Source of the DNA: Conidiobolus incongruus B7586
Lineage: Eukaryota > Entomophthoromycota > Entomophthoromycetes > Entomophthorales > Conidiobolaceae
Assembly: GCA_000697335.1 (NCBI GenBank)
Contig: JNEM01015799.1
Coordinates: forward strand, 1 to 43,418
DNA length: 43,418 nucleotides
Direction of reading: 5' to 3'
The translations under genes and the position numbers were made by a program. Positions 1-10,276 of this stretch are shown piece by piece (position 1 is the first letter of the stretch; the number at the start of each line of letters is the position of its first letter). The notes beneath the pieces are model-generated. The model was given only the letters and a program-made list of their open reading frames with translations. It did not search any database and was not told where the DNA came from.

Positions 1-520
1 ATATAATTATATATAAATTAAATAATAATCATTAAAATTTTTTTATTTTAATATTATTAAAACCGATATATAAACATTTTAATGTTAATAAAAATCTATA
101 GGTAATTAAAATGATAATTTATTTAAAGCTGCCATTTGTTATTAAATTTTTGACTAAAAAATTTATATTATTAATTTTTATAATTATATTATCAAATTAT
201 AATATTAAAAACATTTTGACAAATATTCTTCTTATTTTAAATAAAAAATTACTTATATAATTTAATATTAACTATTTAAGTATAAAAAATATATTTTCAT
301 TCAAATTTAAATTTAATCAAATAACAATAATAAATAAATATTTTATAGTTTAATTGTTTCAAAAGATTAAAATGATTATTATTAAATAAAATTAATTGAG
401 AAATAAAAAAAACTAATGATTCTATATTAAATCACTATAATTTATATATTTTAAATATTTTGTTCAATTGTATTGTATTGAAAATTAATGATATATATTA
501 TAAGATTAAAAAATTTGAAT
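1..520. other. AT-rich stretch without a recognised gene
   Basis: This segment is almost wholly A and T with stops in every frame. It directly precedes the TA at the edge of the first mariner relic. I see no terminal repeats, RNA gene or protein motif in it. It may be older transposon debris, but nothing in the sequence proves that. Confidence 0.5.
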
Positions 521-522
521 TA

Positions 523-1826
523 TTACTTTGTAATTTAAATAATGGGAATTTTTTGTAATTAAAAAAAATAAACATTTTAATATATAAAAAGTAAAAATAA
601 ATATATAATATAAAATTAATAATTTCTTATTATTTCTAATAACTTTTTGCTATACTTTTAACAAAGATCTAACACTTAAAAATAGTTTATTTTATTAAAA
701 ACTAAAATTTAATGTTTCACAAACCAATTAAATTTTTTGTAAAAATTTTTTTTCCTGTAAGCTAGTTTTTTAATTACCTAAAACAATTATAATTATATAA
801 GTTATAATCTAAAGAATATAGTAGATGTGGTAGTTTTTTCCAGTTATTTTTAATTAAAAAGTTTTTTATAACTTTAAATTTATATATTTTACAATTATCA
901 TGCAAAATAATAGGTTTTTTTAAATTATATTGAGAATACCAATTAAAAATAGTTTTATTTAAAAAAGAAATATAAAGTTTACTATTAATTAATTTTCCTT
1001 TAAAAACTAAATAAAAATAGCATATGCTATTATAATCTATTATAACAATTAATATTTACTTATCAATAAAGTGTTTATTTAAAAGAATTTATAAAGGGGG
1101 TTGATTTAACTTAATCCAACACTTTAATTTATGTTTTAATAAAGAATTATACAAAAGAATTTAATGTTCATCAATTATAATAATTTACTGTAAAAACCTT
1201 GGTTTCTAGTTATACCTTAGTAAGTTTTGTTTAACAATAGCTACTCTAGCTTTTTTTTAAGCTTTAGTTAAATTACAAGGTATTTATTTTGTATTTTTAT
1301 TAATTAATTTAAGTTTAAACTTTAATATATATAAAATACTTATGTAATTAATATTAAAGTATCTTGATAATTCTTTAACTGAAATAAAAGTATGTTTTTA
1401 ATATATGTTTTATATTATTAATATTTGGAAAAATAACAGTTGAAATTAGTTGTTTAGATTTTAATAAATTTTGGGTAGTTTCTTTCCTAGCCTTAAAGTA
1501 ATTTACCTAGTGATAAATTGTTAATTTAGATAATACCTCATTACTAAAAGCTGCTTGTAAATTTTAAATAATTTTAGAGGATTTATAGTTAAGTTTTACT
1601 AATACTAAAATAAAAAACTTTTGATAGTTATTATTTGGTTTAAATATAATTAAATTAAATAACTAATTTTAAAAAATTATTTTTTTAATCAAAAAAGTTA
1701 TTATATATATATAATTTAAAACTATCTATTTTCTTATTTATTTTGTATATTTTTTATATTTGAAACTAATAAATATTTGAAAAATCAGAAATTAAAAAAT
1801 TTCCCATTTTTTTAATTCTATGGTAA
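523..1826 (-). mobile_element. Degenerate mariner (DD34D-type) transposon, copy A
   Basis: This 1304-base element has mariner size. It is bounded by TA at 521-522 and 1827-1828, and its imperfect terminal inverted repeats begin TTAC, with a shared ATGGGAA block about 20 bases in from each end. It is near-identical in inverted orientation to the copy at 4439-5757. On the minus strand the transposase core can still be followed: the first catalytic Asp codon is at 1172-1170, the H-D-N motif has its Asp at 899-897, and the third position, in the NYN motif at 794-792, is Asn where the family has Asp (DYH). The spacing (273 and 105 bases) equals that of the other copy, so no net indels fall in the core. 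TAA and TAG triplets sit where Gln or Trp codons are expected. The element is dead; an active relative elsewhere in the genome cannot be judged from here. Confidence 0.85.
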
Positions 1827-1828
1827 TA

Positions 1829-2689
1829 ATTTAAATATAATTTAATTTATATTTCAATACTATTATGAAAAATTCAAATAAATATAAATTATATTTAAAA
1901 ACCCATATTTATAATATAAAACTAATAAAGATTATACTAAATCATTAATTACAAAGTGTTTGAAAATTATCTTCAAAAAAATATCATAATATCAAAAAAA
2001 CCTTCATATATTATTTTAATTAATTTTATATATAGTTAACTCAATATTATATATATTTTTTTGATAATTTAAGTTTAAATAATATTTAAATTGATATAAG
2101 AGTTTGAAGAGCTATTTTTTTTAATTTATATATTCAAAAAATAATATATTAGGTTTAACTTATATTAATTTCTTAATCTAATTATAATGTAAAAATTATA
2201 TTTTAAAATAAATAATATATAATAAAATATATTACAAATTTATATATTTTTTATATATATTAAATATATAATATAAAACCAATATAATACAAAAAAACTT
2301 AAATTATATGAATATAAATAATTAAATATATGAGATAGTTTATTTAAAAATTCAAAATCAATTAATTGATATAATTAAATTAGAAGATATATATTATATT
2401 ATTAATAAAATAAATAAATATCAAAAAATAATAAAAAGATAAGTAAAAGAAAGGATATAATAGTTTATTTAATTAATATTATTTATATAATTAAATTCAA
2501 TTTAAAAATAAAAATTATATAGGAAATTAAAATTAATATAAATATAGAATTTATATAAGATTTTTAAAATTTAATTTCTTTATAATTTAATTCTTGATAG
2601 TCATTTTAAATATTAATAAGTATTGTATAATATTTGATAAAATTTTTTCTAATAGTTAGTTCTATTTTATATTAAAATATTTATATTTA
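1829..2689. other. AT-rich spacer between transposon relics
   Basis: No open frame of note and no clear terminal repeats. The sequence is of the same extreme AT composition as the flanking relics and may hold older, unrecognisable debris. It does not match the 174-base spacer on the other side of the Tc1-like element, so the outer mariner copies are not simply the arms of one large palindrome that runs up to the central element. Confidence 0.45.
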
Positions 2690-2691
2690 TA

Positions 2692-4260
2692 CACTAACCT
2701 ACAAAAGTAAGTTATAAAATCAAAAACACTTATATTTTTACTAATAACTTAATTAATATTTAATAAAATAAACCTAAATTAAATAATTAAAATCTATTAT
2801 ATTTATTGATAATATATATTATTAAATGATAATATTTAGCTATTAATTAGTTAAAATATAAACTTTTAAATTTTAACTAAAATAAGTTATAAATTTATAG
2901 GTTTTTGGTAATAAAAAAATTAAAACCTAATGTATTTACCTTTAGCTTTTCTAACTTCTTTAAGTTTGTAGGGTATAAAATCAACTAACTTCTTATACTA
3001 AGAAGGGTTAATCTTGTTTTATACTTCTTAAATATATTCCTAAAGCTGATTTAAATCTTTTGTTAGGGGGAAAGCTATAATAGCTTTTTTTAACTAATCC
3101 TAAAGATATTTAATTAGGTTAAAGTTAAAAAATTGAAGAAGCTACTTTATAACTATTATTTTATTATTTTTAAAACATTTAATAATAGAAGTTATAATAT
3201 AATAAAAAATATTATCTTGTTAGAAAATAATATTAGATTTATTTAACCTATATTATTTAAAAGTTTTTTTAATTTATTATTCAAAATACTTTAATATATT
3301 TTAATATTAATTCCCCTATTAACTTTATAAAAATATTTTATATCTAAAAACAATATATATCCTTAAACAATAATTAACTAATTATTATACTTTTAAGTAA
3401 AATTAATATGATAGTTATAAAGTAATTTTATATCTTTTTTAAAATATCTAGCTTTTTTATTAAATCTACTAAAGTATATTTTTGTTTTATTAAACTAAAC
3501 AACTTTACTTTAATTAATTTTAATTTAATATTAGTAGTAATATTTAAACTCTTGTTTAATTTTATAATAAGATTTCTTTAGTTAAGGGTGTTTTTTCTTA
3601 AAATATAAATGGTATCTATATTAATATAAAGTACATATAATAATATTAGTGCTAACTAATATTATTATATAGTTTTATAATTCTTATTATATTTTTACAA
3701 TAGTACTATATTTGTTTATATTAATTAACTTATAGATATACCTCTTATTATGTTTATTTATAATTTTAACATATTTAAGTTTAAGTTTAAATGTGTTTTT
3801 ATTGTTATTCTTAATAACTTTAACTATAATAGACTAACTAACACTAGTAATTCTAATAATATTACAAGTTGATTTATCTTCTTTATATAGTTAATTAATA
3901 CATAAATAGATTTTTTAAAAAGGGATTTAGGTATAATAATATTAATAAAAAGAATTTAGTATATCTATAAAATATTATATAAAATAATAACAAAAAAAGA
4001 AAAAAGATATAGTTATATATTATTAAATATATCCTTTTATCTCAAAAACCTACAAATTTATAACTCATTTTAATTAAATATTAAAGGTTAATATTTTTGC
4101 TAATAGTTTACTAAATATATCTAAATATATTTATTTATTATTAAATAATATACCTTAATTATATATTATAGTTTCAAGTAATCTAATATATATAATTGTT
4201 TTAGTTATTAATTAAAAAATATATATTTTTGATTTTATAACTTATTTTTATAAGTTAGTA
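2692..4260 (-). mobile_element. Degenerate Tc1-like (DD34E-type) transposon
   Basis: This 1569-base element is flanked by TA at 2690-2691 and 4261-4262. The ends match as inverted repeats for at least 35 bases (CACTAACC at the left, its degraded complement at the right), and a second inner inverted match lies near 2820-2900 and 4030-4130. The transposase runs on the minus strand from about 3930 to 2925. A helix-turn-helix of the Tc1 kind (K-S-T ... R-I-T-S-V-S ... V-K-V-I-K) lies near 3820-3890. The Q-Q-D-N motif with the second catalytic Asp is near 3215, and a degraded SPDLNPIEYLW-type motif with a C-terminal tail ending A-K-G-K-Y-I-R lies at about 3120-2925. The expected catalytic Glu codon reads AAA (Lys) at 3111-3109, and Trp and Gln positions often read TAG or TAA. 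The element is inactive. Confidence 0.85.
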
Positions 4261-4438
4261 TATATAATTATGATAAAATATATAGAGTTTAATTTATAAA
4301 ATTATTTTCAAATAAATAAATATTCAGAAAAATTATATTTATAATAAAATATTAAATTTAAGTAATAATACTTACTTTCAGTATTTAAAAAATTACTTAA
4401 AAATATTTTTCAAATAGATTTTATTAGTATATAAAATA

Positions 4439-4544
4439 TTACCTTGAATTTAAAATAATAGGAAATTTTTTAATTTCTGATTTTTCAAATATATTATTAG
4501 TTTGAAATAAATAAATATATACAAAGTTAATAGGAAATTATATA

Positions 4545-4576
<32 letters not shown>

Positions 4577-5757
4577 TAGTTTTTTGGTTAAAAAATTAAC
4601 TTTTTAAAATTAGTTGTTCAATTTAATTATGTTTAAACCAAATAGTAATCATCAAAAGTTTTTTATTTTGGTATTAGTAAAACTTAACCATAAACCCTCT
4701 AAAATTATTTAAAATTTATAAGCAGCTTCTGGTAATAAAGCATTATCTAAATTAACAATTTATTACTAGGTAAATTACTTTAAAGCTAAAAAAGAAACTA
4801 TTTAAAACCTGCTAAAATCTAAAAAACTAACTTTAACTATTACTTTTTTTATTATAAATAGAGTAAAAAAATATATTGAAAAGTACCTTTTTATTTTAGC
4901 TAGAGAATTATCTAAGCACTTTAATATTAGTTTTACAAGTATTTTATATATTTTAAAGTTTAAACTAAAATTAATAAATAAAAATATAAAATAGGTATCT
5001 TATAATTTAATTAAAACTTAAAAAAAAGCTAGAGTAGCTATTGCTAAACAAAACCTATTGAAATATTACTAGAAGCTTAACCTTTTACAGCAAATAATTA
5101 CAATTGATGAATCTTAGATTTTTATATATAATCCTTTACTAAAACACAAATCAAAATGCTAGATTAAGTTAAATCAACCCCCTCTATAAATCTCTTTAAA
5201 TAAGCATTTTGTTAATAAGCAAATGTTAATTATTATAATAGATTATAATAGTATATGCTATTCTTATTTAATTCCTAAAGGAAAATTAATTAATAGTAAA
5301 CTATATATTGCTTTTTTAAATAAAAGTATTTCTAATTAGTGTTCTCAATATAATTTGAGAAAACCTATTATTTTACATGATAATTGTAAAATACATAAAT
5401 TTAAAGCTGTAAAAAATTTTCTAATTAAAAATAACTGGAAAAAACTACCACATCTAGTATATTCCTTTGATTATAACCTATGTAATTATAATTGCTTTAG
5501 GTAATTAAAAAACCAGCTTACAGGAAAGAAAATTTCTACAGGAAAATTTAATTGGTTTGTGAAACATCAAATTTTAGTTTTTAATAAAAAGAACTATTTT
5601 TTAAGTGTTAGAAGTTTGTTAAAAGTATAGCAAAAAGTTATTAATAATAAAAGAAACTATTAAATTTATATTATATATTTATTTTTATATATCATATATT
5701 CAAATGTTTATTTATTTTTAATTGCAAAAAATTCCTATTATTAAAAATGTAGAGTAA
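4439..5757 (+). mobile_element. Degenerate mariner (DD34D-type) transposon, copy B
   Basis: This 1319-base element has TA at 4437-4438 and 5758-5759 and terminal inverted repeats starting TTAC. The transposase reads on the plus strand from about 4629. An N-terminal helix-turn-helix region of mariner type (K-P-S-K-I-I ... A-L-S-K-L-T-I-Y) is followed by I-D-E-S with the first Asp at 5106, H-D-N-C-K-I-H with the second Asp at 5379, and Y-S-F-D-Y-N-L-C-N-Y-N in place of the family's YSPDLxPxDYH. The third catalytic Asp is Asn (AAT at 5484). D1-D2 spacing is 90 residues and D2-third spacing is 34, exactly the mariner pattern, in one reading frame. Stops replace Gln or Trp codons at several points. 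An (AT)n run sits at about 4549-4576. Confidence 0.87.
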
Positions 5758-5759
5758 TA

Positions 5760-8212
5760 TTAAAAAATCTTTTAATTATCAGAATTTTTAAATATTAAAA
5801 GTTTATTAAAGGTATAGAAATTAAGTATAAATATTAATAAGAATAATAGCTATATATTAACTATATATTTTAATATAATATATAGTGGGATTAAAGTTTG
5901 GTTTTATTAATATATTATTATTTAATAATTAAGGTAACAATTTATAATATCATATAAATAAATATTTTAATAATAATATTGATATTCAATATATTAATAA
6001 TACTCATATATCAAAGGAAAGACATAATATTATTATTTGGTATTTATAAATAAAATGAAAAATTTTAAAGATTATTATATACACAATTGAAACGATTCCA
6101 TTATTATCATCCTACTAAATATTATAAAAACTTCATGTTATTCAACTCAAATTAAAAATTATTTAATCTTCACTATTCAAATTTGGTATTTTAGATTGAA
6201 CTTAACAATTGTTAATTTAAGATTATAAGCAAACCAAAAATTTGAATATTTTGATTAAATATATTTTTATTTATTAATGGTATATAGTGGCTGATATTTT
6301 AATACTGACTATATAAGTTCAACATGTTTATAATTAAAATCAGTTACAATTTACCGATTGATGATGTGATACAATGGTCCGCAAAAATAGTAAATTTCAA
6401 TTATAAATTATGCACTTTGTCGTTATTTCGGCTAATCTTTTCAGAGGTTATTTTTTAGTTCGCTATAATAATGATTGCAATAATGAAATTAATAACCTAA
6501 ACGGGATGAATTATTGGTAAGAGGAAAGTTTTGAGAAGCAGAATACCCCTAGATAGTGCACGTTAGACAGATACGCATAACTGAAAGCAGGATTTCTCGC
6601 ATTTTTAATAAAACAAATTGTGAAATAATATTTTAGATATTGTAATTAAATTTTGATTGAGATAAGATGTATAAACAACTAATAAACAAAAATGCTATTC
6701 AAAATTTGATAATTATTATTTATTTTTTTCATTTGTAATAAAATTTAATAATAGCATATATAGTAATATTATATACAAAAAATATATGACAACAATTTTG
6801 ATGACTTAATTTAATATATAATATAACCAAAAAACCTTATGAATAATCTTAATAAATTTTACAAGTTGTCAAGCCTATTGTTAAACTGATGTAAAATTGT
6901 CTTTTCAATTAATCATTAACCAAAGTTTATCTTTAGAATACGACGCATAAACCATAATGAATGATAATAAACAATGATTTAAACTGATTTATCTTGGAAT
7001 TGAAAATATTTACATAATATTTTTATTTTGACAGTAATAAAACTGAATTTAATTTAACATTTAACACATTAGCCATCTTTCAATATAATTAATTAATACA
7101 TAATAATGATAATAAATTCAAAATAATCGATATAAATTAACCAATGCCAAGTAATAAATTACCAAATGACTAAATATTTAGTCAATTGATAATTTAATAA
7201 GCGATACCAATCCAAACAATTGATTCAAATTTTTATATTGATAAAATTGCCAAATTAGGATATGAATTGACACATACTAGGATATTTGTTTACAATTTAG
7301 GAAAATTGATAATATGAAGGATGATTTCGATTAATTTTTTAATTTGTAAAATAATTTTAGTGTAATTAATAAAATAATGATTTTCGGGTTTTGACACCTG
7401 GGTTATACTGTATAATTTGTGTTGTTTGCTTGCAATAGTGACTACCTTGTAACTTAATCAGTAATATGATCAGTTTTTAAAATACCAAGGGAAACTAATA
7501 TCTAAATATTGAATGACTTTTTAAAGAATTCAAATCACTTAATCAACTGTAATGCATATTTAACATCTTAGCCAATCAACCAGTCTAAATAACAACATTG
7601 TGAATAAATCAAGCTAATCTGATCAAGTGGACCCAATCAGCCCTCCAAATATTAGATATAGCCTCGAGATTAGTTGAAAACCGCCAATCTATAACCAATC
7701 AGCACTAAATCCCCAGAGATGGTTAATCCACCAAGACCAATAATTTACTTCCAAACTAATTAACGAAAAGGTATCACTAACAATTTATAAAATTTCCTAA
7801 TTGATGATTTCACCTAAATTATTTGGTAAAGTGTATTTTTAGGTGCAGTGGCAAAAATTCCGAATATAAATTAGATATAATATATAAGAGTCTCTACAAT
7901 CTTAAAGAGCTCTTAATTTTCAATTTTTTTTATCTATCTTAAAAATTTTATAAGTTCAAATATATTCTGACAAGTTAAATTTGAAATTAGTTTAACCGAA
8001 TATCTCAAAACTTTCCAATCAATTGTCACTTCTGGTACCTATTTGGTTTGATTTAATCAGTTTGGTTAGGTAGTGGCAATCCTCTGTTCTGTGTTGGATT
8101 ATTTATTTGGATTATATATATTTCATTGTTTTCAAAGTGATAGAATTCCATTTATCATATTTAATTAGACCATTTATTTATATCATTTGATTATATTGAA
8201 TACTTTATAATC
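5760..8212. other. Intergenic region upstream of the sulfate permease
   Basis: No protein-coding frame is recognisable. Up to about 6300 the sequence keeps the AT-rich character of the transposon area. A segment near 5800-5850 weakly resembles the tail of the mariner element. From about 6350 to 6600 the GC content is visibly higher without a frame. A group of CCAAT boxes lies at 7572-7741 and a TATA-like run at about 8113-8121, roughly 95 bases before the permease ATG. Confidence 0.5.
7572..7741. promoter_or_regulatory. CCAAT-box cluster upstream of sulfate permease
   Basis: Five CCAAT pentamers, all in the same direction, lie at 7572, 7633, 7684, 7695 and 7737. Three of them read CCAATCA, the preferred HAP2/3/5 (NF-Y) target in fungi. 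They sit about 470 to 640 bases before the permease start. The sites are seen directly; a regulatory role is inference from known HAP-complex binding. Confidence 0.4.
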
Positions 8213-10276
8213 ATGCTGCACATTGAAGAATATCGTCCCCAGGTGGAGGAAGCTGTTCGCATTACGAGACAGAATACGCGGCATCAGAGCAGAAGAGTGA
8301 AAAGAAAGTTTGGCCCTTATTTGAAATCACTCGTGCCTGCGATTTTCTGGCTGCCCAAATACAATCTGAACTGGCTGGCTGGTGACCTTATGGCTGGGCT
8401 GACTGTTGGTACGATGATTGTACCTCAAGCTCTTGCATATGGAAAGCTCACGGGCCTTAGCCCGGAGTATGCTCTCTATACGTCTCTGGTAGGCGGTATA
8501 GCATACTCGTTCTTCGGTACTTGTCGAGAGACATCGATTGGGCCTACTGCAGTACTTTCTCTAATGATAGGGCATGCCATAGAAGATATTAAAGATAAAA
8601 CGGATTTTACAGGGATTCAAATCGCTCCAGTTTTGTGTGCGATCTGCGGTATTCTAGCTATCATGCTTGGAGTATTAAGATTAGGATTCATTATGGAGTT
8701 CATATCAAACCCTGTTATCCTTGGATTCACAACAGGCTCAGCATTCACGATTATTCTAACCCAAGTTGCAGGATTATTGGGAATTCCCAACGTGAACACT
8801 CATGCACCAACTATAGAAATCTTTCAGGGACTATTTGAAAACGCCAAACATATTAACTGGGTAAATCTGGTGTTAGGACTCTCCAGCCTAACCTTCTTGC
8901 TCATTGTCGGGTTTCTGTTCCAGAAGTTTGGGAACAGGTTCAGATTCTTCCAATTCCTGTCGATTGGTAGCTTCGCGATCACTGTGATTTTATTCACTTT
9001 GATTGCATTCCTCGTCAAGTTGACCCACCCCGATCTTGACATGAATCTCGTTGGCGAGCTGAGATCGGGCATCCATATCGCTCCTCCCTCTATGGACCAC
9101 AACCTTTGGGTCGTTGTTTTCCCTTATGCAATTCCAATCACTGCTATTATGCTTCTAGAAAATTTAGCAGTAGCTAAAACTTTTTCTAAGGCCGGCGGTT
9201 ACTCGATCTCCGTAAGTCAGGAAATGGTCGGCTTAGGAATGGCCAACTTTGCAGGATCTTTCTTCTCTGCATTCCCCGGTACGGGAGGATTGTGTCGATG
9301 TGTGGTTCAGAATCGGGCGGGAGCTAAGACTCCTTTGGCAGGAGGTTTCACAGGAATTGTGGTGATTATTGCGGTGCTCTTCCTCACTCCAGTATTTAGT
9401 TACGTACCTCTACCAACATTGGCTGCAATTATCGTGATTGCTGCCAAGAAATTGATAATGAGCTTCCACACTGTGAAAACCCTATTTAAAATGGACAAGA
9501 TGGACTTCGGCTTGTCAATGATATGTCTTCTAACTACATTCTTTGGTGGTAGTCAATTGGGTATCTATATCTCTTTAGGTCTCAGTTTCTTTATTTTGAT
9601 TGTCAGAATTGCTCACCCTCAACTAGCAGTATTGTACAAAGTTATTGGTAACAATGATCACTATGTCGATCGCAAGAATGCTGATTTTGCAACGGAGAGT
9701 CCATTCCCCGGTGTGCTCATTTTCAGACCCAAAGAATCGATCCTGTTCCCCAACATTGAATACCTGAAAAATTCCATGATGAATGTGATATTAGAAGAAA
9801 CTATGTCCAAAGCTGCACCTCAGGATCCCAAAAACCAGCCCTGGTCAGATGATTTGAATGCAAAGGGTGAAGCACTCCGCTTGATGCGTAGTAAAAAATC
9901 TGGAAACCCTCCGGTTCCTGCAAACCAACTTCCTCCGCTCGTTGCTGTAGTGCTCGATATGACCGGAGTGAATCGTATTGACGCTTCCGGCCTCCAAGGG
10001 CTGATAGATTTCAAGGAACGATGTGCAACATACGCTGGGTACAATAACGTCATTGAAGTGAAATGCGTTGATGAAGAAAGCAGCCAAACTACGGAGTGCC
10101 CAGGTTTCGATCTGTATTTCGTCACGAACGACCCTGAGCTCATCCATAAATTGACTCAAAGCGGCCTTATCGGATCAGTTGTTGTAGAGAATAATGGTAT
10201 CAAGAAAGAAAAATCAGTTCGTGGCAATTTACTCCATAGTACAGTTGGTAAAGCTGTGGAATGCATCTTGGGTTAA
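8213..10276 (+). CDS. Sulfate permease, SulP/SLC26 family
   Basis: This single-exon 687-residue protein is a multipass plasma-membrane anion transporter, most likely the high-affinity sulfate uptake system of the SUL1/SUL2/CYS-14 kind. After a basic cytosolic N-terminus, the membrane domain runs from about residue 47 to 465. It includes the family signature segments A-G-L-T-V-G-T-M-I-V-P-Q-A-L-A-Y (about 62-77), Y-T-S-L-V-G-G, and G-T-C-R-E-T-S-I-G-P-T (102-112). A C-terminal STAS domain (about 495-680) carries the L-D-M-T-G-V-N-R-I-D-A-S-G core (581-593). It is shorter than yeast Sul1 and Sul2 (about 860-890 residues). The start is the first ATG in a frame that is open only from there. A CCAAT cluster lies upstream. 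Substrate choice within SulP (sulfate, or molybdate or other anions) is inferred from the fungal context. Confidence 0.93.
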   Translation: MLHIEEYRPQVEEAVRITRQNTRHQSRRVKRKFGPYLKSLVPAIFWLPKYNLNWLAGDLMAGLTVGTMIVPQALAYGKLTGLSPEYALYTSLVGGIAYSFFGTCRETSIGPTAVLSLMIGHAIEDIKDKTDFTGIQIAPVLCAICGILAIMLGVLRLGFIMEFISNPVILGFTTGSAFTIILTQVAGLLGIPNVNTHAPTIEIFQGLFENAKHINWVNLVLGLSSLTFLLIVGFLFQKFGNRFRFFQFLSIGSFAITVILFTLIAFLVKLTHPDLDMNLVGELRSGIHIAPPSMDHNLWVVVFPYAIPITAIMLLENLAVAKTFSKAGGYSISVSQEMVGLGMANFAGSFFSAFPGTGGLCRCVVQNRAGAKTPLAGGFTGIVVIIAVLFLTPVFSYVPLPTLAAIIVIAAKKLIMSFHTVKTLFKMDKMDFGLSMICLLTTFFGGSQLGIYISLGLSFFILIVRIAHPQLAVLYKVIGNNDHYVDRKNADFATESPFPGVLIFRPKESILFPNIEYLKNSMMNVILEETMSKAAPQDPKNQPWSDDLNAKGEALRLMRSKKSGNPPVPANQLPPLVAVVLDMTGVNRIDASGLQGLIDFKERCATYAGYNNVIEVKCVDEESSQTTECPGFDLYFVTNDPELIHKLTQSGLIGSVVVENNGIKKEKSVRGNLLHSTVGKAVECILG

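Noticed and set aside
1829-2689. Relic of a further transposable element between the mariner and Tc1-like copies
   Set aside because: No terminal repeats or protein motifs could be followed. Low sequence complexity makes any match unreliable by eye.
5790-5860. A third mariner fragment resembling the 3' part of copy B
   Set aside because: The likeness is limited to some forty AT-rich bases and no terminal repeat is present.
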